From Fidelibacterota bacterium (GTDB taxonomy: Bacteria; Pseudomonadota; Alphaproteobacteria; Rhodospirillales; Rhodospirillaceae): 64,000 bases of DNA. A model generated the notes under the pieces. It was not told the origin of the DNA, searched no databases, and saw only the letters and a program-made list of their open reading frames with translations. The stretch is from assembly GCA_947475295.1 (NCBI GenBank), contig CANJLF010000002.1, positions 1 through 64,000 on the forward strand, in the 5' to 3' direction. A program made the translations under genes and the position numbers. Below, one piece after another: positions 1 through 8,626 of the stretch (its first letter is position 1; every line of letters starts with the position of its first letter).

Positions 1-8
1 ATAACTCA

Positions 9-776
9 TTGATCAAACGTGGAAATACGCAACTTGGGTGGGGTCACGATTGGGCGCGTCACGCGACCCCCTCAATTGCAATCTTTCACAACGAGATCAA
101 TGCGCTGAGAAGCCTTCGGGGTGGGGTCAATGTTGGATGCGATTTTACATGGGGTTGGATCGACCGGACGCCCCTGAAGATGAAGCGGCTCAAGGAAGAT
201 GGCGGCAGAATTGTTTACCTCACGACGGAGCAAGCTGAGGCGCTCTTGAATGCATCCAAAGCTGATCAAAATCGCCAAATTTATCCGTTCATCCTGATCG
301 GTTTGCGCACGGCGATGAGAAAATCCGAAATTCTTTCGGTTCGGCGTGAGCACGTTGACCTTGCTACGAATAGGATTCACATCCCGCATGCGAAAGCGGG
401 ACCACGGAGCCAGCCAATTTCCCAGGATCTCGCTGCATTTCTCGCGGGATACCTCAAGACGTTGCCACCAGGGACCCCCTGGCTGTTTCCCTCTCCCGGC
501 GCTCGCATGGGACATACCGTCGATGTCCGTAAGCCGTTTGTGCGCGCGGTCATGGCTGCGGGCCTCGATCCGACGCAGGTTGTACGCCATACACTTCGCC
601 ATACAGCCATTACCCATTTGGTCCAGGCAGGAGTGGATTTGCCTACAGTCAAGCGAATCAGCGGCCACAAGACCATGATCATGGTAGAGCGGTATGCTCA
701 TCAGTCAGGTGCGCATATTGCCGCCGCAATGGATAAGCTCGACATGCGTTATCAAACGGTGCCTAAAAAGAAATGA
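9..776 (+). CDS. Tyrosine recombinase / phage-type integrase (N-terminus open at window edge)
   Basis: Site-specific tyrosine recombinase of the kind that inserts and excises genomic islands. The catalytic half is clear: the first Arg in GLRTAMRKSEIL, the HTLRHT box (His-x-x-Arg), the GHKT box, and the nucleophile Tyr in MVERYAH close to the C-terminus. The stretch before about residue 60 matches a core-binding domain only poorly. The frame has no stop between the window start and the TTG at 9, so the true N-terminus may lie outside the window. The gene reads toward tRNA-Phe, whose 3' end is 281 bp downstream, the classic target for such enzymes. Its stop codon overlaps the ATG of the HsdM stub. 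Family call is firm; whether it is full-length or active is not. Confidence 0.85.
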   Translation: MIKRGNTQLGWGHDWARHATPSIAIFHNEINALRSLRGGVNVGCDFTWGWIDRTPLKMKRLKEDGGRIVYLTTEQAEALLNASKADQNRQIYPFILIGLRTAMRKSEILSVRREHVDLATNRIHIPHAKAGPRSQPISQDLAAFLAGYLKTLPPGTPWLFPSPGARMGHTVDVRKPFVRAVMAAGLDPTQVVRHTLRHTAITHLVQAGVDLPTVKRISGHKTMIMVERYAHQSGAHIAAAMDKLDMRYQTVPKKK

Positions 777-991
777 CGACAGGCACGTTCCAGAGCATTG
801 ACCAGGTCGAAGCCAACCTTTGGCAAGCCGCCGATCAGCTGCGCGCCAATTCCAACCTGACGTCGAGCGAATACTGCATGCCGGTGCTCGACGTCATTTT
901 TCTGCGTCACTCCACCAACCGCTACGACACGGTCTGCCGCCAAATCGAGACGGAACAAGCCGCCAGCGAGCATGCCGCCGCCGCGGCATGA
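773..991 (+). pseudogene. Type I restriction-modification HsdM, N-terminal remnant
   Basis: A 72-residue frame whose first 50 residues match the start of HsdM N6-adenine methylases: LWQAADQLRANSNLTSSEY followed by a VLDVIFLRH segment, the helical N-terminal domain that contacts DNA and HsdS. It stops after a short Ala-rich tail, so the whole methylase domain (SAM-binding loop and NPPY motif) is missing; a normal HsdM is about 500 residues or more. The ATG overlaps the integrase stop (ATGA). Most likely it is debris left at the end of an integrated element. A small expressed protein is possible but nothing supports it. Confidence 0.7.
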
Positions 992-1056
992 TTACACAGG
1001 AATTACACCACCTCGCCGCGACGAAGTGGATTTCACTCAACAAAATGACGTAAAAA

Positions 1057-1132
1057 TGGTGCCCGGGGACGGAGTTGAACCGCCGACACACGGATTTTCA
1101 ATCCGTTGCTCTACCAACTGAGCTACCCGGGC
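1057..1132 (-). tRNA. tRNA-Phe (anticodon GAA)
   Basis: Cloverleaf on the minus strand: acceptor GCCCGGG pairs with CCCGGGC, the D-arm is GCTCAGTTGGTAGAGC, the anticodon loop TTGAAAA carries GAA, the T-arm contains GGTTCAACTCC, and CCA is encoded. Total 76 nt. Its 3' end faces the integrase and HsdM stub, consistent with use as an integration site. In many Alphaproteobacteria tRNA-Phe follows yacG, as here. Confidence 0.97.
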
Positions 1133-1279
1133 ATAAGGGCAAAGCCACATTAGGGACAAAGCCTTGGAAAGCGCGCTTTATAAAAGAGAACCGGGGGCCT
1201 GTCCAGCATCCGTGCCGATGCGGGGAGCGGGCTGAAATCCTTGAGGTTCCTGGGCTTTTTCGGGGTTTTGCGGCGGCTT

Positions 1280-1516
1280 TTAGGGCTTCTCGGGGTCTTC
1301 CTCGCCGCCCGGACCACTGTGCTGATCTGGGCCTTCGTCGGTGGCGACCTTGTAGCCGCCCGTAAACCACTTGCCCAAATCGATATCGGCGCAGCGCTGG
1401 CCGCAGAACGGCCGGAAACGCGGCTGCACCGGCTGACCGCAACGAACGCACTTGGCCGCCGTTACACGGACCTGGGAGAGCTTACTTGAATCTGTGGGAT
1501 CGGCTTCGTCACTCAT
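1280..1516 (-). CDS. yacG: DNA gyrase inhibitor / zinc-finger protein YacG
   Basis: Small zinc-binding protein of 78 residues. The zinc ligands are visible as Cys23 and Cys26 (CVRCGQP) and Cys38 and Cys42 (FCGQRC), followed by the family signature DLGKWFTGGYKV. E. coli YacG binds GyrB and inhibits gyrase; transfer of that role here is inference. The start is the ATG at 1516 giving MSDEADPTD; a longer upstream frame exists but overlaps rng and looks spurious. The acidic Gly/Pro-rich tail after residue 60 is typical. It lies 31 bp downstream of rng, probably in one transcript. Confidence 0.92.
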   Translation of the reverse strand: MSDEADPTDSSKLSQVRVTAAKCVRCGQPVQPRFRPFCGQRCADIDLGKWFTGGYKVATDEGPDQHSGPGGEEDPEKP

Positions 1517-1547
1517 GGCTGAATAATTGGGACAGCCCGGCAAAAGG

Positions 1548-2669
1548 TCAAGCCGGTCTGAGTTCAAAACGCGTGCGCGTAAAGTCGGTGCGAGCGTTGA
1601 GCGCGATCTCGCCTTTGACCATGTCCCTCGCCTCCTCCAAGGCCGGTCGCAAGGTGCCCTGGAGCAGCGCCACCACCGCCGGCGCGGCACCGGCGGCAAC
1701 GCCCGCGGCCTTCTCCGTAACCGCGAGCCGTACCGCATCGCGCAACAGCTTGTAAGCCACGCTGGCGGCGCTGAGCCCACCGTCGGCGTCGCACAGCATC
1801 TCGCGCAGCGAAAGCCCTAAACGCTGGCGGGTCAGCTCGATCATGCCAAGCGGTGTCAGACCTGTGACCCGTGCGGGTACGGGATCGTCGCTGAGAGCCT
1901 CAGCAAGAAGCCGCGGCCATGCCGCCCGGCGCCGCCCAGGGATGATGTCGACCAGGATATGCCCGGCGATATTGCGCCGGCGCAGCTCGGCCGCGACCGC
2001 CACCACTGCCTCGCCGTTGGCGATGCCGGGATCGGCCGGGCCCGAGTTGATATCGATAGCGATAATGGCGGCGGTGTGCTCGATGATCAGGCTGCCGCCG
2101 GAAGGCAGCGGCACCAACGGCGCGAGGCCCGCTTCAATGGCCTCATCGACGCCCTCGGCGGCAAAGAGATCACCGTCGTAGTCCTCGACCGGCGCGCCCG
2201 GGCCCAGAAGCGTGCGCAGACGCTGGGCTTCGCGACGCGGCGTCGCGACAATGCGCGCGATACCCTGGTCGTAACAGGTAAGCCATGCGGTGACGGGCTC
2301 AGGCGCGGCCTGCAACAGGCTGGGGACTTTGGCAGTGTCCGGAATACGCAGCTCGGCGGCCTTCAGCTCGGCGCCCTTCTGGTTTGAAGTGTCGCCGCGC
2401 GCCGGCACGATCACCGTCACCGCCACGGCCGTGCCCAGCGGCGGCGGATGTTTGACCGCCAGAACGCCGGGGGCCCCGTCGCCAATCTCGACAAATACCG
2501 CGTTCACACCCGGCACGCGCGCGGTGATTCGGCCCGCATAGACCGCGCCCGGCTGCAGTTCGGCATCGCGGCGGTGGACAATCTCGATCACCTGTTCGCC
2601 CGCTAGCAACGCGTAGCGCGTCTCACCGGGCGAACGGCTGACCAGGATGGTGTCGGGGGCAGCGCGCAC
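1548..2669 (-). CDS. rng: Ribonuclease E/G family protein (short form)
   Basis: Endoribonuclease of the RNase E/G family, acting in rRNA maturation and mRNA turnover. An S1-like RNA-binding segment lies around residues 35–115 (GAVYAGRITARVPGVNAVFV). The catalytic core has the metal-binding aspartates Asp206 (IIAIDINSG) and Asp241 (HILVDIIPG). At 373 residues it is shorter than E. coli RNase G (489) and lacks the CPxCxG zinc link used for tetramer formation; such compact forms are common next to yacG in Alphaproteobacteria. The GTG start sits 3 bp after the stop of the upstream glycosyltransferase gene, so it may be co-transcribed with genes of unrelated function. Confidence 0.88.
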   Translation of the reverse strand: MRAAPDTILVSRSPGETRYALLAGEQVIEIVHRRDAELQPGAVYAGRITARVPGVNAVFVEIGDGAPGVLAVKHPPPLGTAVAVTVIVPARGDTSNQKGAELKAAELRIPDTAKVPSLLQAAPEPVTAWLTCYDQGIARIVATPRREAQRLRTLLGPGAPVEDYDGDLFAAEGVDEAIEAGLAPLVPLPSGGSLIIEHTAAIIAIDINSGPADPGIANGEAVVAVAAELRRRNIAGHILVDIIPGRRRAAWPRLLAEALSDDPVPARVTGLTPLGMIELTRQRLGLSLREMLCDADGGLSAASVAYKLLRDAVRLAVTEKAAGVAAGAAPAVVALLQGTLRPALEEARDMVKGEIALNARTDFTRTRFELRPA

Positions 2670-2672
2670 GCG

Positions 2673-3566
2673 CTAGTCCTGCTCATGCACGAAGTAGCGG
2701 CCTTCGGCGTGGTTATAGAGGATGGTCTTCAGCGGCGGGCCCATGTTCTTGTCGACCAGGTGGCCGAAGCCGATGGCCTTCAGATGCTTGGCGATGACCC
2801 GGTCGCCGAGGCGCTTTAAGTCCTCAGGGATGATCGGCGTATAGCGCTGCAGCACCTTGACGCATTCGTCGCGGTAGACGTCGCGCTGCGCGATGGCGGC
2901 ATTGGCGCCGTGATAGCGATAGATGCCGAAGGGCACCGGCACGACGTAGAGGTCGGTTTTCTGGATGAAGCGCGCCCACAGCTCGAAGTCCGCAGCCAGC
3001 TTCAGCGATAAATCGAAGGCGCCGCCCACCTCGTCCCACAGATCGCGCCGCCAGAAGGTGCAGTCCTGTACGATCCAGCCCGAGGACGGCAGACCCAGCG
3101 AGCGCACATATTCGCCGTTGAAGAATCCCCAGTTGTCGACGCCGGGCAGGAAGTCGGCTTTGATCACAATGCCGTCTTTGCGCGCCTGCATGGGATGGCG
3201 CGAGGTGATCCAGCGCACGTTCGGTAATTGGTCGAAAATATCCAGCACGCTTTGAATGGCCCAGGGCGCCAGCTGGTCATCGGAATTGAGCCAGCCCATG
3301 TAGGGCGCGTCCGACTCGGCGAAGCCCGCCTGGATGGCGTGGTACATGCCGGCGTCGCGTTCGGTCTGCCAGTAGGCCAGCTTCGGGGCGTGCGACTTGA
3401 TGATGTCGATTGAATTGTCCGTTGAGCCGCCGTCCATGACGATGTAGTCGACCCGCTGGGCGCCTTTGCTGGACAGGATCGACCGCATGCAGTCGTCGAG
3501 ATAGGCGCCGTAGTTGTAGTTGGTCGTCACCATGCACAGACGATTAGCTTGGCGGTTTTGGCTCAT
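2673..3566 (-). CDS. Family 2 glycosyltransferase
   Basis: GT-A fold inverting glycosyltransferase, 297 residues. The N-terminal nucleotide-binding strand leads to VMDGGSTDNS, the acceptor region has GWLNSDDQLAPW with the DxD-like metal-binding motif, and a later ADFELWARF segment (typical ED-like catalytic region of GT2 enzymes) follows. No membrane segments are seen, so it is probably cytosolic and acts on a polysaccharide or lipid-linked sugar. The ATG overlaps the stop of the upstream HAD-type gene (ATGA), the usual sign of translational coupling. A longer upstream frame to 3848 is an artefact inside that gene. Donor and acceptor sugars cannot be read from sequence. Confidence 0.87.
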   Translation of the reverse strand: MSQNRQANRLCMVTTNYNYGAYLDDCMRSILSSKGAQRVDYIVMDGGSTDNSIDIIKSHAPKLAYWQTERDAGMYHAIQAGFAESDAPYMGWLNSDDQLAPWAIQSVLDIFDQLPNVRWITSRHPMQARKDGIVIKADFLPGVDNWGFFNGEYVRSLGLPSSGWIVQDCTFWRRDLWDEVGGAFDLSLKLAADFELWARFIQKTDLYVVPVPFGIYRYHGANAAIAQRDVYRDECVKVLQRYTPIIPEDLKRLGDRVIAKHLKAIGFGHLVDKNMGPPLKTILYNHAEGRYFVHEQD

Positions 3567-6088
3567 GGCCGCGCCGCGCCGAAGACGGGATCGAGCTTCA
3601 AGTACTTGAACCGCAGGACCAGCTGCAGCGCGTGCGGCCAAGCCGGCGGTGTGTTGAGCGCGATGATGGCTTCGGCGGGCTTGCCGGGCTCGATCATGTA
3701 AATCCCTTGCATGATCTTGAAGGCGCCGCTCCACACCACCGGCCGCAGTTCGGCCGGGCGTTGTTCGTGCTCGCCAATGTAGGCGGCGGCGGCGCCGTCG
3801 ATTTGCAAGATGGCCCGCGCATCGGGCCAGCTGAAGCGTAAGCGCCAATAGGCCTCGGGACCGAAGGGTTTGATCATCGCCTCGATTTCGCCGCGCCCGA
3901 AGGCGTTGACGGCGAGCGGCACCACACCCTGGCGCTTGGTGTCGAAACCCGCGCCCATGTCCGGGCAGATGACCACGCCGCCGAGCATTGGCCCGGCGGT
4001 CAGGTGGGAGGCTTCAAAGGCCATATCCACGCCCTGGGCGTAGCCCGCGCCCAGGAACGGGTTTGCCGTCGTCAGCGCCGCCGCCGGCCAATAGACCTGG
4101 TGGCGTCCCAACTGGTGCAGCGCCGGCCAGCCGCGGTATTCCAGCTCCGTCGGGTGGAAAGCCAGATCGGCCAGACGGCGTACGTCGGTGAGGTCGAAAT
4201 TGGCCTCGTGTTTCCAGCCGCCGATAGCAGCCGCCTCCTCGGGGGTGGGGCGCAGCAGCGCCCCGGAAATGATCTGGGCAATCTGGGCTTTGAGCGCGGG
4301 CGTGGCCGCCGGCGTGCGGTCCAGGCCGCCCAGCAGCCGGTTGACGGCCGCCACGCCCGCCAAGATGCCATCCTGCATCGCCTCCATCTGGGCCAGCTGG
4401 GCAGCGTCGCGCTGATTGGGCAGGAGAACGGGCGCACCGGCGTCGTCGTAGGCCTCTAGGCTGCCTTCGCGGCACATGCAGGCGTGCTCCAGAACATCTG
4501 GCGTCCGCGACAGCAGCGCCGCCGTGGTGCCTAGGAAGCCCTCGTCGCCCAGATAGGCGCGCAAGTCCGCGCCGTCGCGCACATTGGCCATGGCCTTGTC
4601 GTTGAGCGCGAGGTAAAGGCCGGTCAGCATCACCGGGCTGCCCTCGCGCGCGAGGATGCGGGCCAGCACGGTCTGAATGGTGGCGGCATAGCCCAGGTCC
4701 AACACAGTCACATTCTGGGCCGCGCCGGTATCAAGCTGCTTGGCGAGGCCCTTGAGCAAATTGGCGCGTAAGTGCGCCGAGGCCGCCACCACTTTGTCCT
4801 TCAGCGCCGGGGTCGCGGCGATTGCCTGGCTCAACGCCGGCAGGGCATCGGGCTGGTTGAGGGCAAAGCCGGGCGGCAGCACGCCGTTCAGATCGGCCGG
4901 GCTTAACCCCAGGCCCGCCAGGATAGCCTGCAGGCCGGCGCCGGGCGTCAGCAGGATCGCTTCCGGCAGCAAGTTGAGATCGTCGGCATAAAGGCCCGCC
5001 CGCACCACAGCACGGCGGGACAGCCATAGCTCCTCGACCGCGCGCGGCATGCCGAGTTGTTCGGCTGTGGCTTCCACCACGCGCTTCAGGAACCTGCCCT
5101 CGCGCATCAGGCCGAAAGTACGTCCGGATGCCGCGCTCTCGGCCACCACCCAGCGGGCGAAGCCGGCAAAGACCGGCGCCAGCACCGAGGCGCCGTAGCT
5201 CCAATAGGCTTTCAGGTCGGCGGTCATGTCTGCCGGCGGGCGGTAGGCGAGCCGCGAGCGCAAACCCGAAAGGCCGAAGTCGCCCCGCTCGCCCAAAAGG
5301 CCCGCGCGTTTTTCCCGCCCCGTGATCGGCGAGGGAAACTCCACGGTCTGGACCCGGGGCGGAAAGCTCCATTTGTCATAGAGCGCTGCGGAGATGCCGC
5401 GCAGGCGGCACGGATTGATGTCGGCCTCCAGGGTATCGCCAATGTGGACGATAGAGCTCGGCACGACCGCCATGTCCTTTACGATCACGTCGAACAGGTC
5501 GCGGTATTTGGGCTTGCCGGCTTCGCAGGAGACATAGACGCGGTCGATCAGCGACTCATCCTTAAATCCGGCGGCCGTCAGGAAACCGCGCAGCTCGGCC
5601 GACGAAAAATAGGTATCCGATACCAGAATGACGCGCCCACCGGCGGATTTGGCAGCCTTCATCAACGCGACCACATCTTCATCGAGAACCAGTTGGTCAC
5701 GTTCCAGCGCCAACTCGGTCTCTATGCGCGCGGGCCTTTCAAAGCCGGCGGCAAACACGTGATCCGGCAGCTCGGCGTAAATGTCCGCCAGCGTGATTTC
5801 GCGGTAGCCGGTGACGGCCTGCACCTTTTCGCGCGCCGCGCGCTCGGCGCCCCGGCGCAGGTCGGAGAACGCCATGGGCGAGGTATGGGCGGCCAGTTTG
5901 CCGGCGGCGGCCAGGGCATGTCCCAGAACCAGAAAGAAATCGGCGGCCTCGGGCACACGGCGCCACAGCAGCGTGTCGAAGACGTCCAGCGAAAGCACTT
6001 TATGGCGTCCGGCGATGATCGCATCGCGCACCGGAATCAGCCGCTGATCAGCCATGGGCCGATCGGTTACATCAAGAACTTCAGACAC
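3563..6088 (-). CDS. Large HAD-domain protein linked to a glycosyltransferase
   Basis: An 841-residue multidomain protein. The first 250 residues form a HAD phosphatase-like domain: motif I LSLDVFDTLL (Asp35, Asp38), motif II around VILVSDTYFSS, and motif IV HIGDTLEADINP. The middle contains FGLMREGRFLKR and LWLSRRAVVRAGL, which resemble a region found in polysaccharide-biosynthesis HAD proteins. The last 200 residues I do not recognise; they are rich in aromatic residues and short beta-like stretches. It is coupled to the GT2 gene, so a role in building or modifying a surface glycan is a reasonable inference. Substrate unknown. Confidence 0.7.
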   Translation of the reverse strand: MSEVLDVTDRPMADQRLIPVRDAIIAGRHKVLSLDVFDTLLWRRVPEAADFFLVLGHALAAAGKLAAHTSPMAFSDLRRGAERAAREKVQAVTGYREITLADIYAELPDHVFAAGFERPARIETELALERDQLVLDEDVVALMKAAKSAGGRVILVSDTYFSSAELRGFLTAAGFKDESLIDRVYVSCEAGKPKYRDLFDVIVKDMAVVPSSIVHIGDTLEADINPCRLRGISAALYDKWSFPPRVQTVEFPSPITGREKRAGLLGERGDFGLSGLRSRLAYRPPADMTADLKAYWSYGASVLAPVFAGFARWVVAESAASGRTFGLMREGRFLKRVVEATAEQLGMPRAVEELWLSRRAVVRAGLYADDLNLLPEAILLTPGAGLQAILAGLGLSPADLNGVLPPGFALNQPDALPALSQAIAATPALKDKVVAASAHLRANLLKGLAKQLDTGAAQNVTVLDLGYAATIQTVLARILAREGSPVMLTGLYLALNDKAMANVRDGADLRAYLGDEGFLGTTAALLSRTPDVLEHACMCREGSLEAYDDAGAPVLLPNQRDAAQLAQMEAMQDGILAGVAAVNRLLGGLDRTPAATPALKAQIAQIISGALLRPTPEEAAAIGGWKHEANFDLTDVRRLADLAFHPTELEYRGWPALHQLGRHQVYWPAAALTTANPFLGAGYAQGVDMAFEASHLTAGPMLGGVVICPDMGAGFDTKRQGVVPLAVNAFGRGEIEAMIKPFGPEAYWRLRFSWPDARAILQIDGAAAAYIGEHEQRPAELRPVVWSGAFKIMQGIYMIEPGKPAEAIIALNTPPAWPHALQLVLRFKYLKLDPVFGAARP

Positions 6089-6167
6089 GCGTCACCATCC
6101 CCCGGAGAAAACCTTCGCGCGAGTGTAGCCAAACCGCGGCGGCAGCGGTAGGCGCTAAGGACGCTGA

Positions 6168-7259
6168 TTAAGAACGTGGGCCCAGGCGGCGCATGCGCTT
6201 CAGATCGCGGAAGCGTATCAACTGCTTTTCGGCCTCGTCCCACAGCGCGAGGCGGGTACAGCGCAAGGACTCCAGCAGAGTCACGCGCCGGGCCTGTCCC
6301 AGCTCGGGCACGCGGTCCTGGCATTCCTGCAGACGGTAGTTCGGCACCCGGCTGCACAGGTGGTGGATGTGGTGCAGGCCGATGTTGGCGGTCAGCCACT
6401 GAAGAATCTTGGGCAGGCTGTAATAGGAGCTGCCGTAAAGCGCCGCATGATCGGGGTGCCAGTCGTCGCCGCGCCACCAATGCACGCCGTCGAACTGGTG
6501 CTGGATGAAAAACAGCCACACGCCGATGGCTGCGGCCACGAATGTTACCGGCACCTGCAGCTTGATCATGTCGATAGGACCGATCAGCACCGCCAGCAGC
6601 ACAAGGACCACGGCGATGGCGCCATTGGTGGCCAGCACGCTGCCCCACAGCCTGATCTTGCGCAACGGCAGATCCAAAGGCAAGCGATGCTTGATCATGA
6701 AGACATAAGCCGGGCCGATGCCGAACAGCACCAGCGGATGGCGATAGAGGCGGTACATGAACCGCTGCCAGCGTGATAGGGCGAGGTATTCGCGCACGGT
6801 CAGCGTCGTCACATCGCCAACGCCGCGCTTGTCGAGATTGCCCGAGGTCGCGTGATGTTCGGCATGCAAGCGCCGCCAATAGGTGTAGGGCGTCAGCGTA
6901 AGTACGCTGATCATGCGTCCGACCAGGTCATTGGCGCGCTGCGAGCGGAAGAACGAGCCGTGGCCGCAATCGTGCTGGATCATGAAAAAGCGCACCAGAA
7001 AGGCCCCCGCCGGGATCGCCAATGCCAAGGTGAGCCAATAGCTGACGTCCAGGCACCACCACATCGCCAGCCAGAGTCCGGCAAAGGCCGCCGCCGTGAC
7101 GAGCAACTGCCGCAAGCCGCGGAAGCTGTCCGGTACGGCATGGGCTTTGACGCGCGCGACCAGGTCGCGCGCGGCCTCGGAAGCCTGTGATGAAGCCGCA
7201 GCAGAGGACGCGGCGCAGGGTGCGGGACCCTGGGAACCCGCAGGATGAACGTCGATCAC
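6168..7259 (-). CDS. Membrane fatty acid desaturase
   Basis: Di-iron integral membrane desaturase. All three histidine boxes are present: HDCGHGS, HAEHHATSG and GLHHIHH near the C-terminus, with hydrophobic segments between them (LLVTAAAFAGLWLAMWW; LTLALAIPAGAFLV; AIAVVLVLLAVLIG). It should introduce a double bond into a lipid acyl chain or related substrate. The frame is open to a TTG at 7325, but the extra N-terminal residues look non-homologous and no ribosome-binding site precedes it; I placed the start at the GTG at 7259, with low certainty. It is divergently arranged with the aldo/keto reductase at 7563. Confidence 0.85.
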   Translation of the reverse strand: MIDVHPAGSQGPAPCAASSAAASSQASEAARDLVARVKAHAVPDSFRGLRQLLVTAAAFAGLWLAMWWCLDVSYWLTLALAIPAGAFLVRFFMIQHDCGHGSFFRSQRANDLVGRMISVLTLTPYTYWRRLHAEHHATSGNLDKRGVGDVTTLTVREYLALSRWQRFMYRLYRHPLVLFGIGPAYVFMIKHRLPLDLPLRKIRLWGSVLATNGAIAVVLVLLAVLIGPIDMIKLQVPVTFVAAAIGVWLFFIQHQFDGVHWWRGDDWHPDHAALYGSSYYSLPKILQWLTANIGLHHIHHLCSRVPNYRLQECQDRVPELGQARRVTLLESLRCTRLALWDEAEKQLIRFRDLKRMRRLGPRS

Positions 7260-7562
7260 GATATGGAAACTCTTCGCAAAGCGGTTGAGAAAAGAATTAA
7301 GAAAAGGATTTTCAGGGCGCCCCAATCTGGAACATGAAAACGGCGTTCCAATGACGTTTCATCAGCCCGGAAGTCCCCCCGGGAAATCAGCGGCGCGACA
7401 CTACCACGCACAAACTCGGACGCGCCATATTGAATGCGCGAGCGATATCAGCACCCAAGCCACACCGCAGCGCATCAAGAAATTCCCCTGGAATACAACT
7501 TTCGCCCCGGAACCATGCGCGCGCCACCTGACATCTTTCTCGGGTTATCCTATGATGGCCCC

Positions 7563-8384
7563 ATGCAACAACGCCCTATTCCCTCCACCGGTGAGATGCT
7601 GCCCATCGTCGGCGTCGGCACCTACCGCGGCTTTGATGTTGGCGGCGACGCCGGTACCCGCGCGCGCTTGACCGAAGTGCTGAAGCTGGTGGTCGCCACC
7701 AAAGGCGGCGTCGTGGACAGCTCACCCATGTACGGCCGCGCGGAAGATGTCTCCGGCGCACTCCTACAGGAGGCGAACTTGCGCAACCGCGCGTTCATCG
7801 CCACCAAGGTCTGGACATCGGGCCAGGCGCGCGGCATTGCCCAAATGGAAAAGTCCTTCAAGCTGTTCCGCACGGACCGTATTGATTTAATGCAGGTCCA
7901 TAACCTGCTCGATACGCGCGCCCATCTCGACACCCTAGCAGGCTGGAAGAAAGAAGGCCGCGTGCGCTACGTCGGCGTCACCCACTACCACAGCGGCGCT
8001 TATAACGAGCTGGAAGCCGCCCTGAACAACGAAAAGGTGGATTTCGTCCAGCTCAACTATTCTCTGGACGACCGCATGGCCGAGCAGCGCCTTCTGCCGC
8101 TGGCGGAGCACAAGGGCATCGCCGTGATCGTCAATCTCCCCTTCGGCGGCGGCAGCCTCTTGAGCGAAGTTTCGAAACAGCCCCTACCGCCCTTCGCCAA
8201 GGAGATCGGCGCCTCAACCTGGTCTCAAGTGCTGCTGAAGTTCGTCCTCGGACATCCCGGCGTCACCGTCGCCATTCCAGGCACCGGCAACCCTACGCAT
8301 ATGGCCGAAAATCTTGCGGCCGCCGACGGTGATCTCGCCCGTGGCCGCGAAGCGATCTTGAAATGGGCGAAGGGCCGGCTTTAG
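7563..8384 (+). CDS. Aldo/keto reductase family oxidoreductase
   Basis: NAD(P)H-dependent TIM-barrel oxidoreductase, 273 residues from the ATG at 7563 (MQQRPIPSTGEMLPIVGVG). Catalytic Tyr lies in SSPMYGRAED, the Lys in FIATKVWTSG, and His in LMQVHNLLD; VAIPGTGNPTHMAEN near the C-terminus is the usual cofactor-phosphate-binding region. The N-terminus lacks a signal peptide from this start. Physiological substrate unknown. Its stop abuts the outermost copy of the DHS-derived tandem repeat (8381), so the convergent neighbour once ended almost exactly here. Confidence 0.87.
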   Translation: MQQRPIPSTGEMLPIVGVGTYRGFDVGGDAGTRARLTEVLKLVVATKGGVVDSSPMYGRAEDVSGALLQEANLRNRAFIATKVWTSGQARGIAQMEKSFKLFRTDRIDLMQVHNLLDTRAHLDTLAGWKKEGRVRYVGVTHYHSGAYNELEAALNNEKVDFVQLNYSLDDRMAEQRLLPLAEHKGIAVIVNLPFGGGSLLSEVSKQPLPPFAKEIGASTWSQVLLKFVLGHPGVTVAIPGTGNPTHMAENLAAADGDLARGREAILKWAKGRL

Positions 8385-8626
8385 CTGAACAGCTTCGCGA
8401 ATTTACGCGCCTTGCGGTTTTTCCAGGCGCCGTCGCGCCGGAGGCGCGCAAGTAAAGACATCACTCAAACAGCTTTGCGAATTTACGCGCCTTGCGGTTT
8501 TTCCAGGCGCCGTCGCGCCGGAGGCGCGCAGGCAAAGACATCACTCAAACAGCTTCGCGAATTTACGCGCCTTGCGTTTTTCCAGGCGCCGTCGCGCCGG
8601 AGGCGCGCAAGCAAAGACATCACTCA
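8381..8626 (-). repeat. Three tandem ~80-bp repeats derived from the 3' end of the DHS-like gene
   Basis: Direct repeats begin at 8388, 8468 and 8548, with periods of 80, 80 and 79 bp; the inner unit carries a one-base deletion at about 8577. The first ~45 bp of each unit match the 3' end of the adjacent DHS-like gene (fourth copy, from 8627). The remainder contains the hairpin CGCGCC-GGA-GGCGCG. On the minus strand each unit opens with ATG overlapping the previous TGA (TGATG). The outer two read as 26-codon frames ending GAWKNRKARKFAKLF, at 8381–8461 and 8461–8541; the inner one is frameshifted. There are no spacers, so this is not CRISPR. Confidence 0.9.

Noticed and set aside
5057-6151. 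Long plus-strand frame opposite the HAD-type gene
   Set aside because: High GC creates long antisense frames; the minus-strand frame has clear HAD motifs and this one has none.
8388-8626. Tandem array that could be mistaken for CRISPR
   Set aside because: Units are contiguous with no unique spacers, and they match the neighbouring gene.
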